64,000 nucleotides of DNA from Amaranthus tricolor (taxonomy: Eukaryota > Streptophyta > Magnoliopsida > Caryophyllales > Amaranthaceae), in assembly GCF_026212465.1 (NCBI RefSeq), contig NC_080060.1:1330135-1394134 (forward strand), written 5' to 3'. Position 1 is the first letter of the stretch. Each line of letters starts with the position of its first letter. Position numbers and translations under genes: made by a program. The notes below the pieces were generated by a model. It ran no database searches and had not been told where the DNA came from. It saw only the letters and a list, made by a program, of their open reading frames with translations. Below, in pieces: positions 12,416 to 25,905 of this stretch.

Positions 12416-13223
12416 TACTTTATGTGTCTATTTGGAACATAAAAACTATGCACATAACATACGAGTAGCTTGTAAAACTGAAAAAAAATAATGTAGATGG
12501 AATATCAAGAAAAGGTAAGAATGGGAGAATTTTTCAATTCAAACCTGTGTCATAGTTGATACGTTTTCTAGTTCCCACATTAAAAGGTTAATTCGGCAGT
12601 TTAATTACTCAATAAAATGAGCTTTTGTTGCTATAAATTGATACATTTCACACTTCTTTTTTAATCTCCAAAAACACTATTTGCCTGATTAAATTTCTTA
12701 ATATATCATCACCTTTCACATATTTCATTTTATAAAATCAAACTTTGAAACAAACCCATCAAAATTACTCATAATATACAAATAATTAAAATTATTAATT
12801 CATTAAACAATACTCAATCAAAGTTAAAAGTCAACTATGGATAAACCAAAAAAGACATAAAATATCAAAATGAAATAGAAGTAGATTAAATCAAGGGCAG
12901 TCCATTTTGATAGGAACTAATTAAAAAATGACTTTTATGGACTCAAGAAAATATTATTTTTCTTTACAAATTTTATTTTTCATATATACAAACTTATGTA
13001 TATTATTTAAGTTAAATTTCAAAGTTAACAACAATGTCCAAACATAAATCTCGATAAAAATAGAAAATATAAAAGTTATTAAAAGTAAAGCCAATTCTAA
13101 ATTTAGTAGAGCAATCTATAATGAGAAAAATAACAACTAGAAATATGATCATATTTTTACAAGTTATAGCTAATCACAAGACAACTCATAGTTGTTTATA
13201 CTTGTTCCTTTTCCTTGATTTCT

Positions 13224-13231
13224 TATAAATA
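13224..13231 (+). promoter_or_regulatory. Probable TATA box of the SWIM/RING gene
   Basis: TATAAATA lies 89-96 bp upstream of the ATG at 13320, a normal distance for a short plant 5' leader. It is the best TATA match in the proximal region. Confidence 0.4.
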
Positions 13232-13319
13232 ATAATTGGAAGGAAATTTAAACCTTTTTATCTTCTCAAACAATTAATTAGACTAATTATCGACCTATTC
13301 TTGATAAATTAACCTCTTT

Positions 13320-14051
13320 ATGGTTCAATTTGATCAACATCACCAAGCCCATGACCGAAAGCCAAGCATCCGGTCTAAGCTCTCCTTGACACCCTTTGCA
13401 AAACGTGTCTCACACGCATTACTCCATAAGCTACGCCTCCTTTATAGATCAGACCCAAACTTCTACGTTCTAGGAACTACGGGAAATGTGTACATTGTTA
13501 ACTTATCGACTAACCCTTCATGCACGTGCCCTGATCGCACCAACCCATGCAAGCACATCTTCTTTGTGCTGATCAGGGTCCTAGGGGTCTCACTCGATGA
13601 TCCCCACCTAAGAAGGAAAACCCTGAAACCCAATCACCTGGATAGGCTTCTAGCCACACCTAGCTTCATAGTCTCTTTTGCAAGGCAAACTCTACGCGAG
13701 AGGTTCCACCAAGTATTCTTCCTGAATAAGGAGTTGGGTATCAATGCGGCTAGCTTAATGCCTTGTGTGGAAGTCGAGGAGGGTGCCATGTGCCCAATAT
13801 GCCTCGACGAGATGGGGAAGTCGGGGGATAGGGCGGTGGCTTGTGGTACATGTAAGATTCCTGTCCATGAGGAGTGTTTGATGACTTGGGAGAAGACAAA
13901 AAAGAAAGGATTAACAAAGTGTGTGACATGTAGGTCACCATGGACAAATAAAGGTGATCAACAAAGGTATTTGAACCTTTCTTATTATGTTTGGGAGGAT
14001 GAAATGTGCCCCAAATTTGGTGGAGGTAACAAAGGATGCCGTCATGAATAA
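13320..14051 (+). CDS. SWIM and RING zinc-finger protein, probable E3 ubiquitin ligase
   Basis: Single-exon product of 243 aa. Residues 68-79 form a SWIM finger (CxC, six residues, CxH: Cys68, Cys70, Cys77, His79). Residues 158-204 form a RING-type finger with CPIC at 158-161, Cys175, Cys178, His183, Cys186 and a final CVTC at 201-204. SWIM-RING proteins of plants and the animal ZSWIM2 type are known or predicted ubiquitin ligases, and plant copies are often labelled MAPKKK1-related. The SWIM finger is expected to bind partner protein or DNA and the RING to recruit the E2. Function here is inferred from domains only. There is no signal peptide or membrane segment. A 17-A run lies 40 bp past the stop, so a retrocopy origin is conceivable. 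Confidence 0.85.
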   Translation: MVQFDQHHQAHDRKPSIRSKLSLTPFAKRVSHALLHKLRLLYRSDPNFYVLGTTGNVYIVNLSTNPSCTCPDRTNPCKHIFFVLIRVLGVSLDDPHLRRKTLKPNHLDRLLATPSFIVSFARQTLRERFHQVFFLNKELGINAASLMPCVEVEEGAMCPICLDEMGKSGDRAVACGTCKIPVHEECLMTWEKTKKKGLTKCVTCRSPWTNKGDQQRYLNLSYYVWEDEMCPKFGGGNKGCRHE

Positions 14052-14728
14052 GTTGTATTTCAATATCTTACTACTATTAGGTTCCTTTACAAAAAAAAAA
14101 AAAAAAAGTTGTATAATAGTAAGAAAACATAAGCTATTCTAAGTAGCTTCTATTTGTAACATTGGAAAACTCAATTATTAAAATGTGGATAGATATTGGC
14201 ATAAGATATAGGGTGCATTCCACAGATTGATTTTTATAAAAAAAGTGTTTGACAAATAACTTTTAAGCCAATCACTAATTGCCTTATTTTAAAGTCAAAA
14301 CGAAAAACTACTCTTTTTATTTGGTTTATCTTTTTGATCCACTTTATATCTCAATTTTCTGTATTTTTGTGACAGCTGACTTATAGCTAGTAAACAAGTT
14401 AATATTTTCCGTTGAGGAGCTTAGAAAACGAAAGAACTTTACATTGCCAAGCCATAATGGTAAACACAACATTCAGAGGTTTATGTTGCCCTCCTATTTA
14501 ACAGAAGCACTTAAAACAATACTAAAGTTTGTATCAAGTTTATCCAAGCTAACTATCAAAACGCAGCGAGTTGCTCGAAGCCTCGAACGATTTCAGGAAC
14601 TCTAACTACATGAGTACCGAAAAGAACTACGTACTCGTAAAAAGCTTCAAATGTGAAATTAATCTCGTCGTGGAATAACTCATATATATTCGACCTTGCA
14701 ACATCCTTGGCTGTGAACTATGAGTACC
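14052..14728. other. Intergenic DNA between two convergent genes
   Basis: Holds the 3' flanks of the SWIM/RING gene and of VTE3, which converge here. A 17-A run sits at 14091-14107. GTGTTTGACAAATAAC at about 14249 resembles the terminus of the hAT-like MITE family seen elsewhere, but no full element is apparent. Confidence 0.5.
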
Positions 14729-17700
14729 TTATAATGGCATTCCCTCCGGAACGATTTTGTCTTTGATCCACATGTAAATAGGAACCAGTACGTAGTATGT
14801 TGATGCCAGCCCTCCGAGGATGAACCGATAGAGAAACACAAGTGGGTGTACTGGTTTCGCTACATCCTCAGCTTTAGGACCGAGCTGCGTTACATAGATT
14901 ACAAACGAGGATCAAGACATTGAAACTTTGCAATCTAGACCTGAGCCTGCCTAGGCATGTCCGGGATCATTTGACTAAAAATCCTATTAATAATGAATTG
15001 TGTAACATCTAACACATAAAAATGAAAGTCTAGTTGAATTGGTACACGTGTAAAGATGAGTGTTTTGAACCACACTATACAGTTATTTAGGATTCGGCCA
15101 TGACTCCTATTAGGGGCGAACCCAGAAAAAATTTATTACCTAGAACAATATTATATGACTGCTCATTGCTCTGGTATAATTAGCTAGAAACAGTTTTGTC
15201 AAAGCACATAGAAAGTCGTGGGTTCGAACACTAAATATCAGTTTAACATAATACTTTAATTTTCATGACCCGAGCCATGGCCATGCCAGCCCAGTCTAGA
15301 TACACCCCTGATTCCTATGTTCCTAGGCACAAGTTGAGGTTCTTTGGAAGTAGAAAGTTTTGTTAACAGAAATCACTAAAAGTAGTATGTGTCCGAGTAA
15401 CACATGTAATTACTCCTCCTTCCTCCCTTTAAGATTTTCCCATTAAAAGTTTTTTGTGGCCGGGGGCAATCTCGAAAGGATAGAGGGAGTATATCACTAG
15501 AAAAGTACATATGTGAAGATTCCTAAAAGGATATGCATTGGAGTACAAAATACATGGGAAATTGAATACCAATAGGTAATCCTCTTACAAATTCTGCACA
15601 TCTGCACTAGTTACTCGGCCAAGAACACTCTATAGACTACTTGTTTATGCCTATAACACAACAATACCGGGAAACTAATCGCGGATAACTCTTCGACTCG
15701 AAAGTGAATTCAAGATACTAATATAGGGCGGGCCGAACAATCATCTTTCCACTTGTTATATGTCGCGTGATTCAATATTAATATGCGGGTCCCGGGTTAT
15801 GGCCTAGGCAGACCCTTGCCTAGATTTCCAATGAGACGATCAATCTCAAATAAACTACAAAGTGAAAAGCAAGCCTCTATTCTAATTCAATGGACTCCTA
15901 TACATAAAGAAGTACTGGAATAGAAAAAATTTTACCTGCAAGGGAGAATCTCCGGAGGCCGGTTTAACACCGGTTACAGAGCATCCCATGATGAGTCCAT
16001 GACGACGAACTCCACGGTACCACTTAGGGCCAATCCTTTTTATTTGAACGTCCTTAAAACCTGCTTTTGTAAACCATTCAATATACTCTTCCTCTTTTGG
16101 AAAGAGCATCCAGACATCAGCAAAGAAGCGAGACAGCCAAAAGGTTGGATAAACCGGGCCAATCAAACAAGCTTTCCCTCCCAATTTTAGCACCCTGTAT
16201 GCTTCCTTTATGCCTCTTTGTGGATCAGGCCAGTACTCAATACTGAGATCAATCGTGCAACACAACAAATTAAATCATGCTTTCCAATTGCCACGACCGG
16301 AAAAAAAAAATCAAGAAAATTTTCAAACTAAAGTATGGGTGTTTAACAAACGGCTAATTAGCTGGTAGCTGATAGATAACTGATTTCATTGGCTGATTTG
16401 ACTAGTTGATTTTATTAACTGATATGACCAGCTGATTTTGAGTTCGTTGTTATGAGTAACTTGTTCAAAAACAGTTTATTTATAACAATAAGATGTTTGA
16501 ATCAGCTAATTTACCAAACATTAGCATTGGATAATTTGATCAACCAACCCTCTATTTGTGTTAAATAAGCTAAAATTACCCAATAAGCTATTTGTCAAAC
16601 ACCCCTAATACTTGTACATCCTTAAGACCTCAAGGTTGAAAATGGGGAGAGGCAATTCTTAAGCTTGTGATGTACTCTCTCTGTGCTATTAAATTTGCTA
16701 CAACGCATATAAAAACACTCACTTTAAAGATATATTACAATGGTAAATTCATTTAGAATACATGTATACAATCCCTCAACTTTCTAAGCCCCCTAAAAGT
16801 TAATAATTTCAGTAAGCCTTGACTCTTGAATCTTGGTAATTTATACTTCCATATTCATTGTTATAACAAGGAAAAATGGTTTTGGAAAGCAAATACACAA
16901 ATCTAATGAGAATTTGAAATGCTTCCCAAATATTGTAGGAGTATATCAATGCCATACATCCCAATGTTTTATTTGAATTGCGAAGCCAACTTATATTTCA
17001 TTCAGCAATCATTTACTTAGGAACAGAATGTGGGCTATCCATGGTCGTTAAATATTAGAATGAGTAGTAGAGATCGTCTAGTCGTGTGCAATGAAGACCG
17101 AAATACACCTACTAAAGTATAAGGCTGAAACTCTAAAAGCCTAGAAGAGGAATAGAGATAACACGAGTGAAAAATGACGAGAAAAATTGAGATATGCAAG
17201 TGCATTACGTATATAACAATAGAATACACAGAGATAATCGTTGAAATTGATTTTCCCGACTATCAGTATTAGATTGTGCCGAATAAAGTATAACCTTTGT
17301 AACAGATAATCTCTCATACATAATTAAATGTGGCGGATACCATAAATTAGGATTAATTTTCTACAATTGTTGGTGTGTGCAATCCTAACTTTTACAGGTT
17401 AACAGTAAAATTAGCATGTTATTTGCAAAGATGATAAACAATACATCAATCAACATCATTATCATTATAGACAGTGTATCTAGCCCATAAGAAATTATGA
17501 TTAGGGTCTATAAAGAGAAGAAAGGCAACAAACTCATATCCAAAAAGAAGAATATAGCGAAAAAATCTTTCGGCTCCATATAAACAATACCTCAATCAGC
17601 AAGCACTCAAAATCCTATGCACACCAATACAAGGAGGACATATCACATTACCAACCTTAAATATAAATCACATCACATTATAGGCACAATTACCAATAAA

Positions 17701-18718
17701 CAGAACCCAAAAAGCACCCATCTTAATTCAAATTATACAAAAAGTTAACAAAAATTGAGTTGTTCCCTACCCTAAGTTTGCTACAATTCACATGTTTATA
17801 TGTTCCACTTATTCTTTGCCCTCTCCTTAGAGGGGTACATGTTCCCTACCTTACTCACTCCCCAGACCTCAAAAAACAAGTCCCCTACCTTACTCACTCC
17901 CCAGATCCCAATTTGTGAGGGATATTAAGTTCTACTTAATTAGCAAATTTAAAGGAACAGACGAGAGTATATTTCATTCGGGTAAAATAATCCCTACCAC
18001 TCTCTTAAATTCACCTTAAACACAAAATTTCTTAAAGATTTTTGTCAATCACAAAAGTAGCAAATTCAGGGGATGGATGGATATACATTTGTTATTCACA
18101 CAACATACATAAGAAAACCACAAATTAACGCACACTCAAATTTCTTGCACAATACCTTCCAGCAGACACATATCTATCAGCATAATCAGTAGGAAAAGGA
18201 AGATCTTCAGCATCACCTTCAATAATTCTACACTCTTTCAAAGGCTCCTTTTTCTTTGCCTTAGCAAGTTGATGTGGTGATTGATCCAAAATGGTAACAT
18301 TTTTAGCATCAACATGTTTAACAATACCCAAAGTACAAAACCCAGTTCCTCCACCAACATCAACCACTAACATATTCCTATCATTCAAATCTGCCGGTTC
18401 CAAAGCTTCGTCTCTCATTTCTTCAGTCCAATGCCCAGGATTTATAATATGGTCATAAATAATTGACAAAAACCTATAAAACCAAAATGCTTCCTTTTTG
18501 TGTTGTATAAATCTGGGTTGTGATGCAGGCCTTGAAGCTGAAAGACTACATTTTGTGATTAGGGTTTTTGCCCTTAAATTCTTAGAGCTATGACCCAAAT
18601 TAAATGAGGGAAATTGGTATTTCCCATAGAAATCTGACCCAGAAAATCCCAATCTATTTGGGGTAGTTTGGCTTACTAGGGCAAGTTTATCAGCACTAAT
18701 TAGCATTGAACAAGCCAT
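14729..18718 (-). CDS. VTE3: MPBQ/MSBQ methyltransferase, chloroplast inner envelope (VTE3)
   Basis: Methylates 2-methyl-6-phytyl- and 2-methyl-6-solanesyl-benzoquinol with S-adenosylmethionine, in tocopherol and plastoquinone synthesis at the plastid inner envelope. Three exons on the minus strand: 18156-18718, 15936-16242 and 14729-14884. Junctions are GGAAG/GTATTG, CTCAG/TATTGAG, TTGCAG/GTAAAA and CGCAG/CTCGG. Spliced length is 1026 nt, giving 341 aa, matching the family. The N-terminus is a Ser-rich transit peptide. SAM motif I VVDVGGGTGF is at 118-127, LDQSPHQ follows at 144-150 and EGDAEDLPF at 167-175. Residue Ser188 is split by intron 1. The C-terminus has a hydrophobic anchor at about 305-327 before PIYMWIKDKIVP. 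Intron 1 (1.9 kb) holds a MITE and a SINE. No defect is seen. Confidence 0.97.
16334..16607. mobile_element. hAT-like MITE in VTE3 intron 1
   Basis: The left end TATGGGTGTTTAACAAACGGC pairs with a right end that inverts to TAGGGGTGTTTGACAAATAGC. The interior repeats GCTGATT and TAGTTGATTTTATTAACTG. Non-coding, about 274 bp; no clear 8-bp target duplication was found. Confidence 0.65.
17451..17600 (-). mobile_element. SINE remnant in VTE3 intron 1
   Basis: On the minus strand the tail reads …GGGCTAGATACACTGTC followed by TATAATGATAATGATGTTG. Upstream are CCCTAATCATAATTTCTTATG and GAGCCGAAAGATTTTTTCGC. This matches the layout of the SINE at 9926 and 24685 but is more diverged. Confidence 0.55.
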
Positions 18719-20234
18719 GAATGGACCTAATGATGAAAACCCAGATGAAGATTGAGGGTAATTAACAATATCCAGAAGCTATTTTAATGGATTGAAGTGT
18801 TCTGAGAAGAAAGGTTTGACCTTTTTCTTCAAAATAGAAGAAAAAGACAGAAATTTTACCAATAAGAGGAAGAGAGGGAAGGAAAGGGGTTGTATAGAAG
18901 GTCTAAATAAGCACCATAGATACTATTCTATGGTCTGAAATGATACAGAGTGGCCCTCTCTATCACTTCATGGCTGAGAGACTTCACTTTGTACCCACCC
19001 CCTATTTGTCAAATGTGATTATGTGATAACTCTCGAACAAATTGTATTTTGACAATACTAGTATAATTCAAATTAGGGGTTGTTTCATGTTTGGCAAATT
19101 AGAATGGAAATTGATAAACTTAAAAATGAGATTTGATACTAGCTCAATAGATGTGGTTTTTTCATTGGATTTTTGGAAAATAATTTTTTTTTTTATTTTA
19201 AAATAGAGTAAATTTGATATTTTTTCATTTGGTAATAATTCACAAATTCATGTCTGAAACGGTCTCATCGTGAAGCATGTCTCATATTTGGCTTAAATAG
19301 CCAAATAATAAAAAGTATGAGCTTATAGACTTTTTATTTTAAGGTTGTCCCACCGTAAGACGATCTTATATAAGACGGATTGTGCATAATTCACAAACCA
19401 ACAAGTCTTGTATGAAACCGTCTCATCGTGAAACGGGACCATGCAAATAGCCCAAAGTTAAACTTACATTGCAGTTCACTAAATAAAAACAACCTTTTTC
19501 ATTAAAATTTAAGAAATTTAATATTGGGTCAAGCTATATTAAACTGCCTCACGGTAAGACGATACTAATAAAGAATTTGTCTTCACAAATAGATCAAACT
19601 CAAAATGAGGCCAAAGCCCATAATAAAGCGCCCAAAACACACAAGGCCCACAAGAACATACAAGCAAAACCGAAAATCGAAACCCACCCTCGATGAAACA
19701 TTGAGCCAATCCACTCCTCATAGAAAATTTAATATCATTTTAAAAATTAGATATTTAATTATATTTTCATACTGTAAGTCTTGTATGAGACCGTCTCAAA
19801 GAGAGACGGGCTCATACAAGCAGCTCAAATCATTTATATTTTAAAAAATTTAATTTAAAACTAAATCTGAGCTGTTTTTTTTTTCAATAAATTAGAATTT
19901 GATCAGTTCATATTAAATCGCCTCATGCTAAGAGATTCTTAATAAAAAAAATTCAAACAAATTTAAATTTTTTGTAGAACACGTGGAGTATAAGCATAAA
20001 TAAAACCATTGAAGCAAAGAGTTCATTGGCTAGTGGGCTTAACATTTTTTATGCACCACTCTAAAACATATGACCTCATTTGTGGACTTAACTTACAATC
20101 TACTGGCTCAAAGAGTGTCTTTACTTGTGGGCTTAGCTCGAAAGGCTTCAATAAGATTTTGTGTCAAGTTTCAATAAGATCATATCAGAATCTTAATAAG
20201 AATGAATCATGATTTTTTATAATAAATAATACAT
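18719..20234. other. VTE3 5' flank and palindrome-rich intergenic DNA
   Basis: The first 250 bp upstream of the VTE3 ATG probably hold its leader and promoter; no TATA box stands out. From 19250 to 19940 at least six fragments of the GAGACCGTCTC-type palindromic repeat occur, for example TGAAACCGTCTCATCGTGAA at 19413 and TGAGACCGTCTCAAAGAGAG at 19785. No gene seen. Confidence 0.5.
19250..19940. repeat. Cluster of GAGACCGTCTC-type palindromic repeat fragments
   Basis: Fragments near 19256, 19345-19380, 19405-19440, 19545-19562, 19775-19818 and 19918-19935 share the core (T)GAGACCGTCTCA followed by TCGTGAGACG-like sequence, in either orientation. They look like termini of short palindromic MITEs and recur at 20790, 35326, 38440, 45240, 58015 and 62095. 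Confidence 0.65.
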
Positions 20235-20735
20235 TTTAATACTGGGTTATAGATTTGCATACAATTTTTAGTGCGTATTTCTTATACTGCCACGTTATTT
20301 TAAAAAAGAGTGAATCTCATTGAGTGTGTATGCAAGTCAACTCTTATTGTTCGTGGGTTTATGGGCCCGAGACCACAAGTGCCCCCGTTGTACGCACAAT
20401 TGAGCCATGGGGTGACTATGTGACCAATCGTCATGGCCAAACATGGTATCTGAGAGCCAAATGTAGTTCTTGAATATGATGTGACTTACATGTGAGGATG
20501 AGTATTAAATACTTCAAATGTAAGGAAGACTATACCATATATCACTAAAATAATAGCTATTAATTTGAATATAATGCTTGGTGGGTAACCCTTCTACTAG
20601 TACTATCATATGATTTGGAAAAAGTGAATCTCATTAAGTGTGTAAGTTAGCGTTCATTACATGTAGTTTTGTGCGTCCAAGACCACAAATGGGCGAATGG
20701 CCATGGGTTGTCCACACGAGTGGATCCATTATGGA
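20235..20735 (+). mobile_element. TRIM-like retroelement, second family
   Basis: Two similar direct repeats (about 20290-20443 and 20610-20735) share AATCTCATT(G/A)AGTGTGTA, a GTGGGTTTATGGGCC-type block, AGACCACAA and GGCCATGGG. TGGTATCTGAGAGCC at 20444-20458 follows the first repeat. It resembles the initiator-Met-tRNA primer site (TGGTATCAGAGCC) of plant LTR elements. There is no coding region. A third copy is at 58470-58700. The outer ends are not sharply defined. Confidence 0.45.
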
Positions 20736-20789
20736 TCTGAATCTCTTAATTAGTGAAAAACAAATTACATTTACATCATAAATTCTTGT

Positions 20790-20890
20790 GAGAGACCATC
20801 TCTATTGATTAGCCCATAAAAAAATGTAGATTAAGAGTAGGCATTAAATTTTAATGGACTAAATTTAAGAGACGTCTCTCAAAAAGACGG
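20790..20890. mobile_element. Short palindromic MITE of the GAGACCGTCTC family
   Basis: The left end TTGTGAGAGACCATCTCT pairs with a right end AGAGACGTCTCTCAA. The interior contains ATTAGCCCATAAAAAA and ATTTTAATGGACTAAATTT. About 100 bp, non-coding. Confidence 0.55.

Positions 20891-23173
<2,283 letters not shown>

Positions 23174-23244
<71 letters not shown>
23174..23244. repeat. (TA)n microsatellite
   Basis: TA repeat of about 70 bp with one TTA interruption near 23209. Confidence 0.95.
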
Positions 23245-23245
<1 letters not shown>

Positions 23246-23248
<3 letters not shown>

Positions 23249-23425
23249 AAGCTAGGTTGTAGGAATAATGGAATTAAATCATAGATTAGGCCTTAGGCTC
23301 ACTATTTTGATCTTTTTAGTACAACTCAATATATATATATAACAAGCTAGGTTTTAGGAATAATGGAATTAAATCATAGATTTAGGCCTTAGGCTCACTA
23401 TTTTGATCTTCTTAGTACAACTCAA
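23246..23425. repeat. Tandem duplication, two copies of about 85 bp
   Basis: The copies start AACAAGCTAGGTT at 23246 and 23341 and end TTAGTACAACTCAA. They are separated by a short TA run. Only a few substitutions and one inserted base distinguish them, so the duplication is recent. Confidence 0.9.
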
Positions 23426-24684
23426 ATATTCTTGCATTCTTGCATGCATTAGAGTATTAGAGTCTCAATCTTTATCCTAAGTCTAAGCATGTAATTAACA
23501 ATTATAGATATCTAGTCTAGGTTAATTACACATTATAATTACACCTTAATTAGCTTATTGTATTAGTATTAGCTAGGGCCTTTATGAATACTTATATGCA
23601 TTATTTAGCCGTTTATACTTTAAAAGTACTATAAATATTATTTTAATAAATATAATATTCTTTTTTTTTAAATTGCTAATCATTATTGATGTCACGCAAT
23701 CCAATAATGTAAAACTTTGAGTGTTTAATAATTTAAGAAATGCATAATAAAATTTTTAAAAAATAATATTTGAAAATTATATGCTAAAATTCATATAATA
23801 AGATTTTAATTAATTATATTTTTCTAGTACATATAATATATATTAATTTTTCTTCTTTTGGTTAATTTTGCTAGCATTTTATTTTTATTCAACATCATTA
23901 TACCTGGTAATTAATAATTATATATTTCAACTTATATTATAAATATGATTAGAGTCTATAAGAGATTGAATGATGACATAACATAATTAACCTTATACAA
24001 TAGAGATAAGAATATGACGATAAATAAAATATTCTGTCATATATTGACCTGTAAAAGAAAATAAAAATCTAAAATACACCATAAGCAAGACAAATACATA
24101 AATTAGACAAGGCACGTCAAAGCAAATAGCAAGACTAAACGCATAATCCAAACAGCATATTTCTTCTATTAAATTTGTGATATTTTTACTTCAAATTTAA
24201 TCCACAAAATTTTTATTAAAGAAGAATCTAATTTACAAATTTTTTTTTCAAGAATCTAATTTACAAATTTAACATCTCTTTTCAACTTATGATAGTTTTT
24301 TCATCTACTTGTTTTCTTTATTTTTTTTAAAAAAGTTAAAATTAAATATTGCAGTGGTAATAATTGTTGCAACCTACCAACAAAAATAAAGGAGAGAATC
24401 AGAGGAAGTACTATAGATGCAGTATGATAAAGGAAAGTGTGCAGGAGAAAAGGGTCGGTGAAAAAGAACATGGCTATGGAACTTGGATACTGTGTCCATC
24501 ATTTACCGTCTCGTTTTAATTAATTTATCTTATTTTATTTAATTCACCCCAATAAATTTTAAAATATTTAATATATGGATATGCTTTACTATTTTTGTTT
24601 TCTATATTCTCATTTACTTTTAGATTTCTGTAAACTTTATTAAACTATTTTAATCTTTGTAATATAAAAGCAAATAAAACCAAT
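23426..24684. other. Intergenic DNA, no gene seen
   Basis: AT-rich and featureless apart from short homopolymer runs. Confidence 0.5.
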
Positions 24685-24840
24685 TTCATCATCACGTCCA
24701 ATGTATCCCGCTCATAGAAAACTATGGTCAGGGTTTGGGTAGGGAAAAAAGACAGCAGCTCATACTTATAGAGGAGAGTGCGGTCAAAAAGTCCCTCAAC
24801 TCAAAAAAGATCTTTAAAAGAGAAACTTGCAACTTACAAA
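24685..24840 (-). mobile_element. SINE copy
   Basis: On the minus strand it carries GAGCTGCTGTCTTTTTTCCC, CCAAACCCTGACCATAGTTT and a tail GAGCGGGATACATTGGACGT leading into GATGATGAAA. It is the closest relative of the copy at 9926; the 5' head is not clear. Confidence 0.7.
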
Positions 24841-25394
24841 TAAAATAAATAAAATAAAAATAAGCAAAAAAAACCGGTTTATGGACACTTAAAGCTATTT
24901 TTTAACCAATTCATATTTATGTGTTAATGTCACTAGGGCATGGGAACTTGAGACTAGATAGTCTATATGAACCGTTAATAAATAAGTTATGGTATGAATT
25001 ATTTGATGTAAAATCTATTATTGTAGGAGTATCGGTTTTATTAAGTTAGTTATGTTTAAAATATTTATAAAAAAAAAAAATTAACATGATTTTTCACATT
25101 AGGTGTAATGGGATGCAATGCACCCCCAATTGCTAAATGATTGTCTATTTATTTAATTTACACAGAGAGTAATGTATTATTTTAAGGTGTGTATTATTTT
25201 AGGGTGTGATGAATGAACTTATTGAAAACGTTTTAAATTTTTGAGAACTTAGTGATAACCATTTGCTATAACTTGCAAAGCTTACATTTGAATAAGGGTA
25301 AATTTTATAATTTTTTAAAGAACTTTTGCAATGATTTAATGTGCTTAAATGTCAATGTTGAAATTTGAAGGGGCAAAACTTTCGAACCTCGACC

Positions 25395-25475
25395 TAGATT
25401 ACTATACTATGTCAAAGGAATTCAACTAAAAATTTTAATTGATGATTAAAGTCCAAGATATCTTATATCACCTCA
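25395..25475 (-). mobile_element. TRIM remnant (terminal repeat only)
   Basis: On the minus strand a terminal-repeat-like segment ends TTGAATTCCTTTGACA. A primer-site-like TAGTATAGTAATC and then GAGGTTCGAAAG follow. This is the arrangement of the TRIM family described at 43638, but strongly diverged. Confidence 0.4.
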
Positions 25476-25549
25476 GTTCCCTATAGATGTTTTCACAAGA
25501 AATACTTTATTTAAGGAGAGAAAAACTTGTACATGATGTATCTCCGATA

Positions 25550-25735
25550 GTCATTGTCACAGTCAACCAACCTAGTATCTCGAATAAGTCGAGGTCCGGA
25601 AGAAGGAAGGTAGCAGACAGACCATACACGTACCCCTTCAAGGAGAGGGCAAAGAGGAAAGTGCATGCGCACTCGATATATCACCAAATAGATATGGTCC
25701 TACTAAGATAAAGATGAGTGACACATAATTCGCCT
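25550..25735 (-). mobile_element. Au-type SINE copy
   Basis: On the minus strand the 3' part reads TCTGCTACCTTCCTTCTTCC, CGGACCTCGACTTATTCGAG, then ATACTAGGTTGGTTGACTGT and a GACAATGAC tail. This closely follows the conserved 3' region of Au SINEs of flowering plants. The 25487-25711 reading frame on the plus strand is just its antisense. Confidence 0.65.
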
Positions 25736-25739
25736 AGGA

Positions 25740-25905
25740 AAACACTTGCAACTTACAACACACATAGTTCCTCCTAATACCGCTTTCCTCTAGTACTCCC
25801 TCTCAAGGGAGTACAAGTATGGATTGTCCGTCGCCTTTCCTCACCCAAACCCTGTTTTCGAGCAGAATATTAGGCTGATGATAAGGACGATGATGATTTT
25901 GTTAA
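25740..25905 (+). mobile_element. SINE copy in head-to-head orientation with the previous one
   Basis: The plus-strand 3' region reads CTTTCCTCACCCAAACCCTG, then CGAGCAGAATATTAGGCTGA and a tail of GATGATAAGGACGATGATGA. It is the same family as 9926 and 24685 but on the opposite strand, with its head toward the Au-type SINE. Confidence 0.6.

Larger units (their letters stand above)
10101..13223. other. Intergenic DNA with small repeats
   Basis: No gene seen. It holds a 35-bp tandem duplication (10771-10840), a TA tract (11471-11521) and two probable Stowaway elements (11827-12066 and 12163-12415). The remainder is AT-rich and featureless to the eye. Confidence 0.5.

Noticed and set aside
15221..15230. 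GGTTCGAACA, a tRNA/SINE box B match in VTE3 intron 2
   Set aside because: No matching box A, acceptor stem or tail; too short to call a tRNA or SINE.
25487..25711. 74-codon plus-strand frame rich in Arg and Lys
   Set aside because: It is the antisense of an Au-type SINE.
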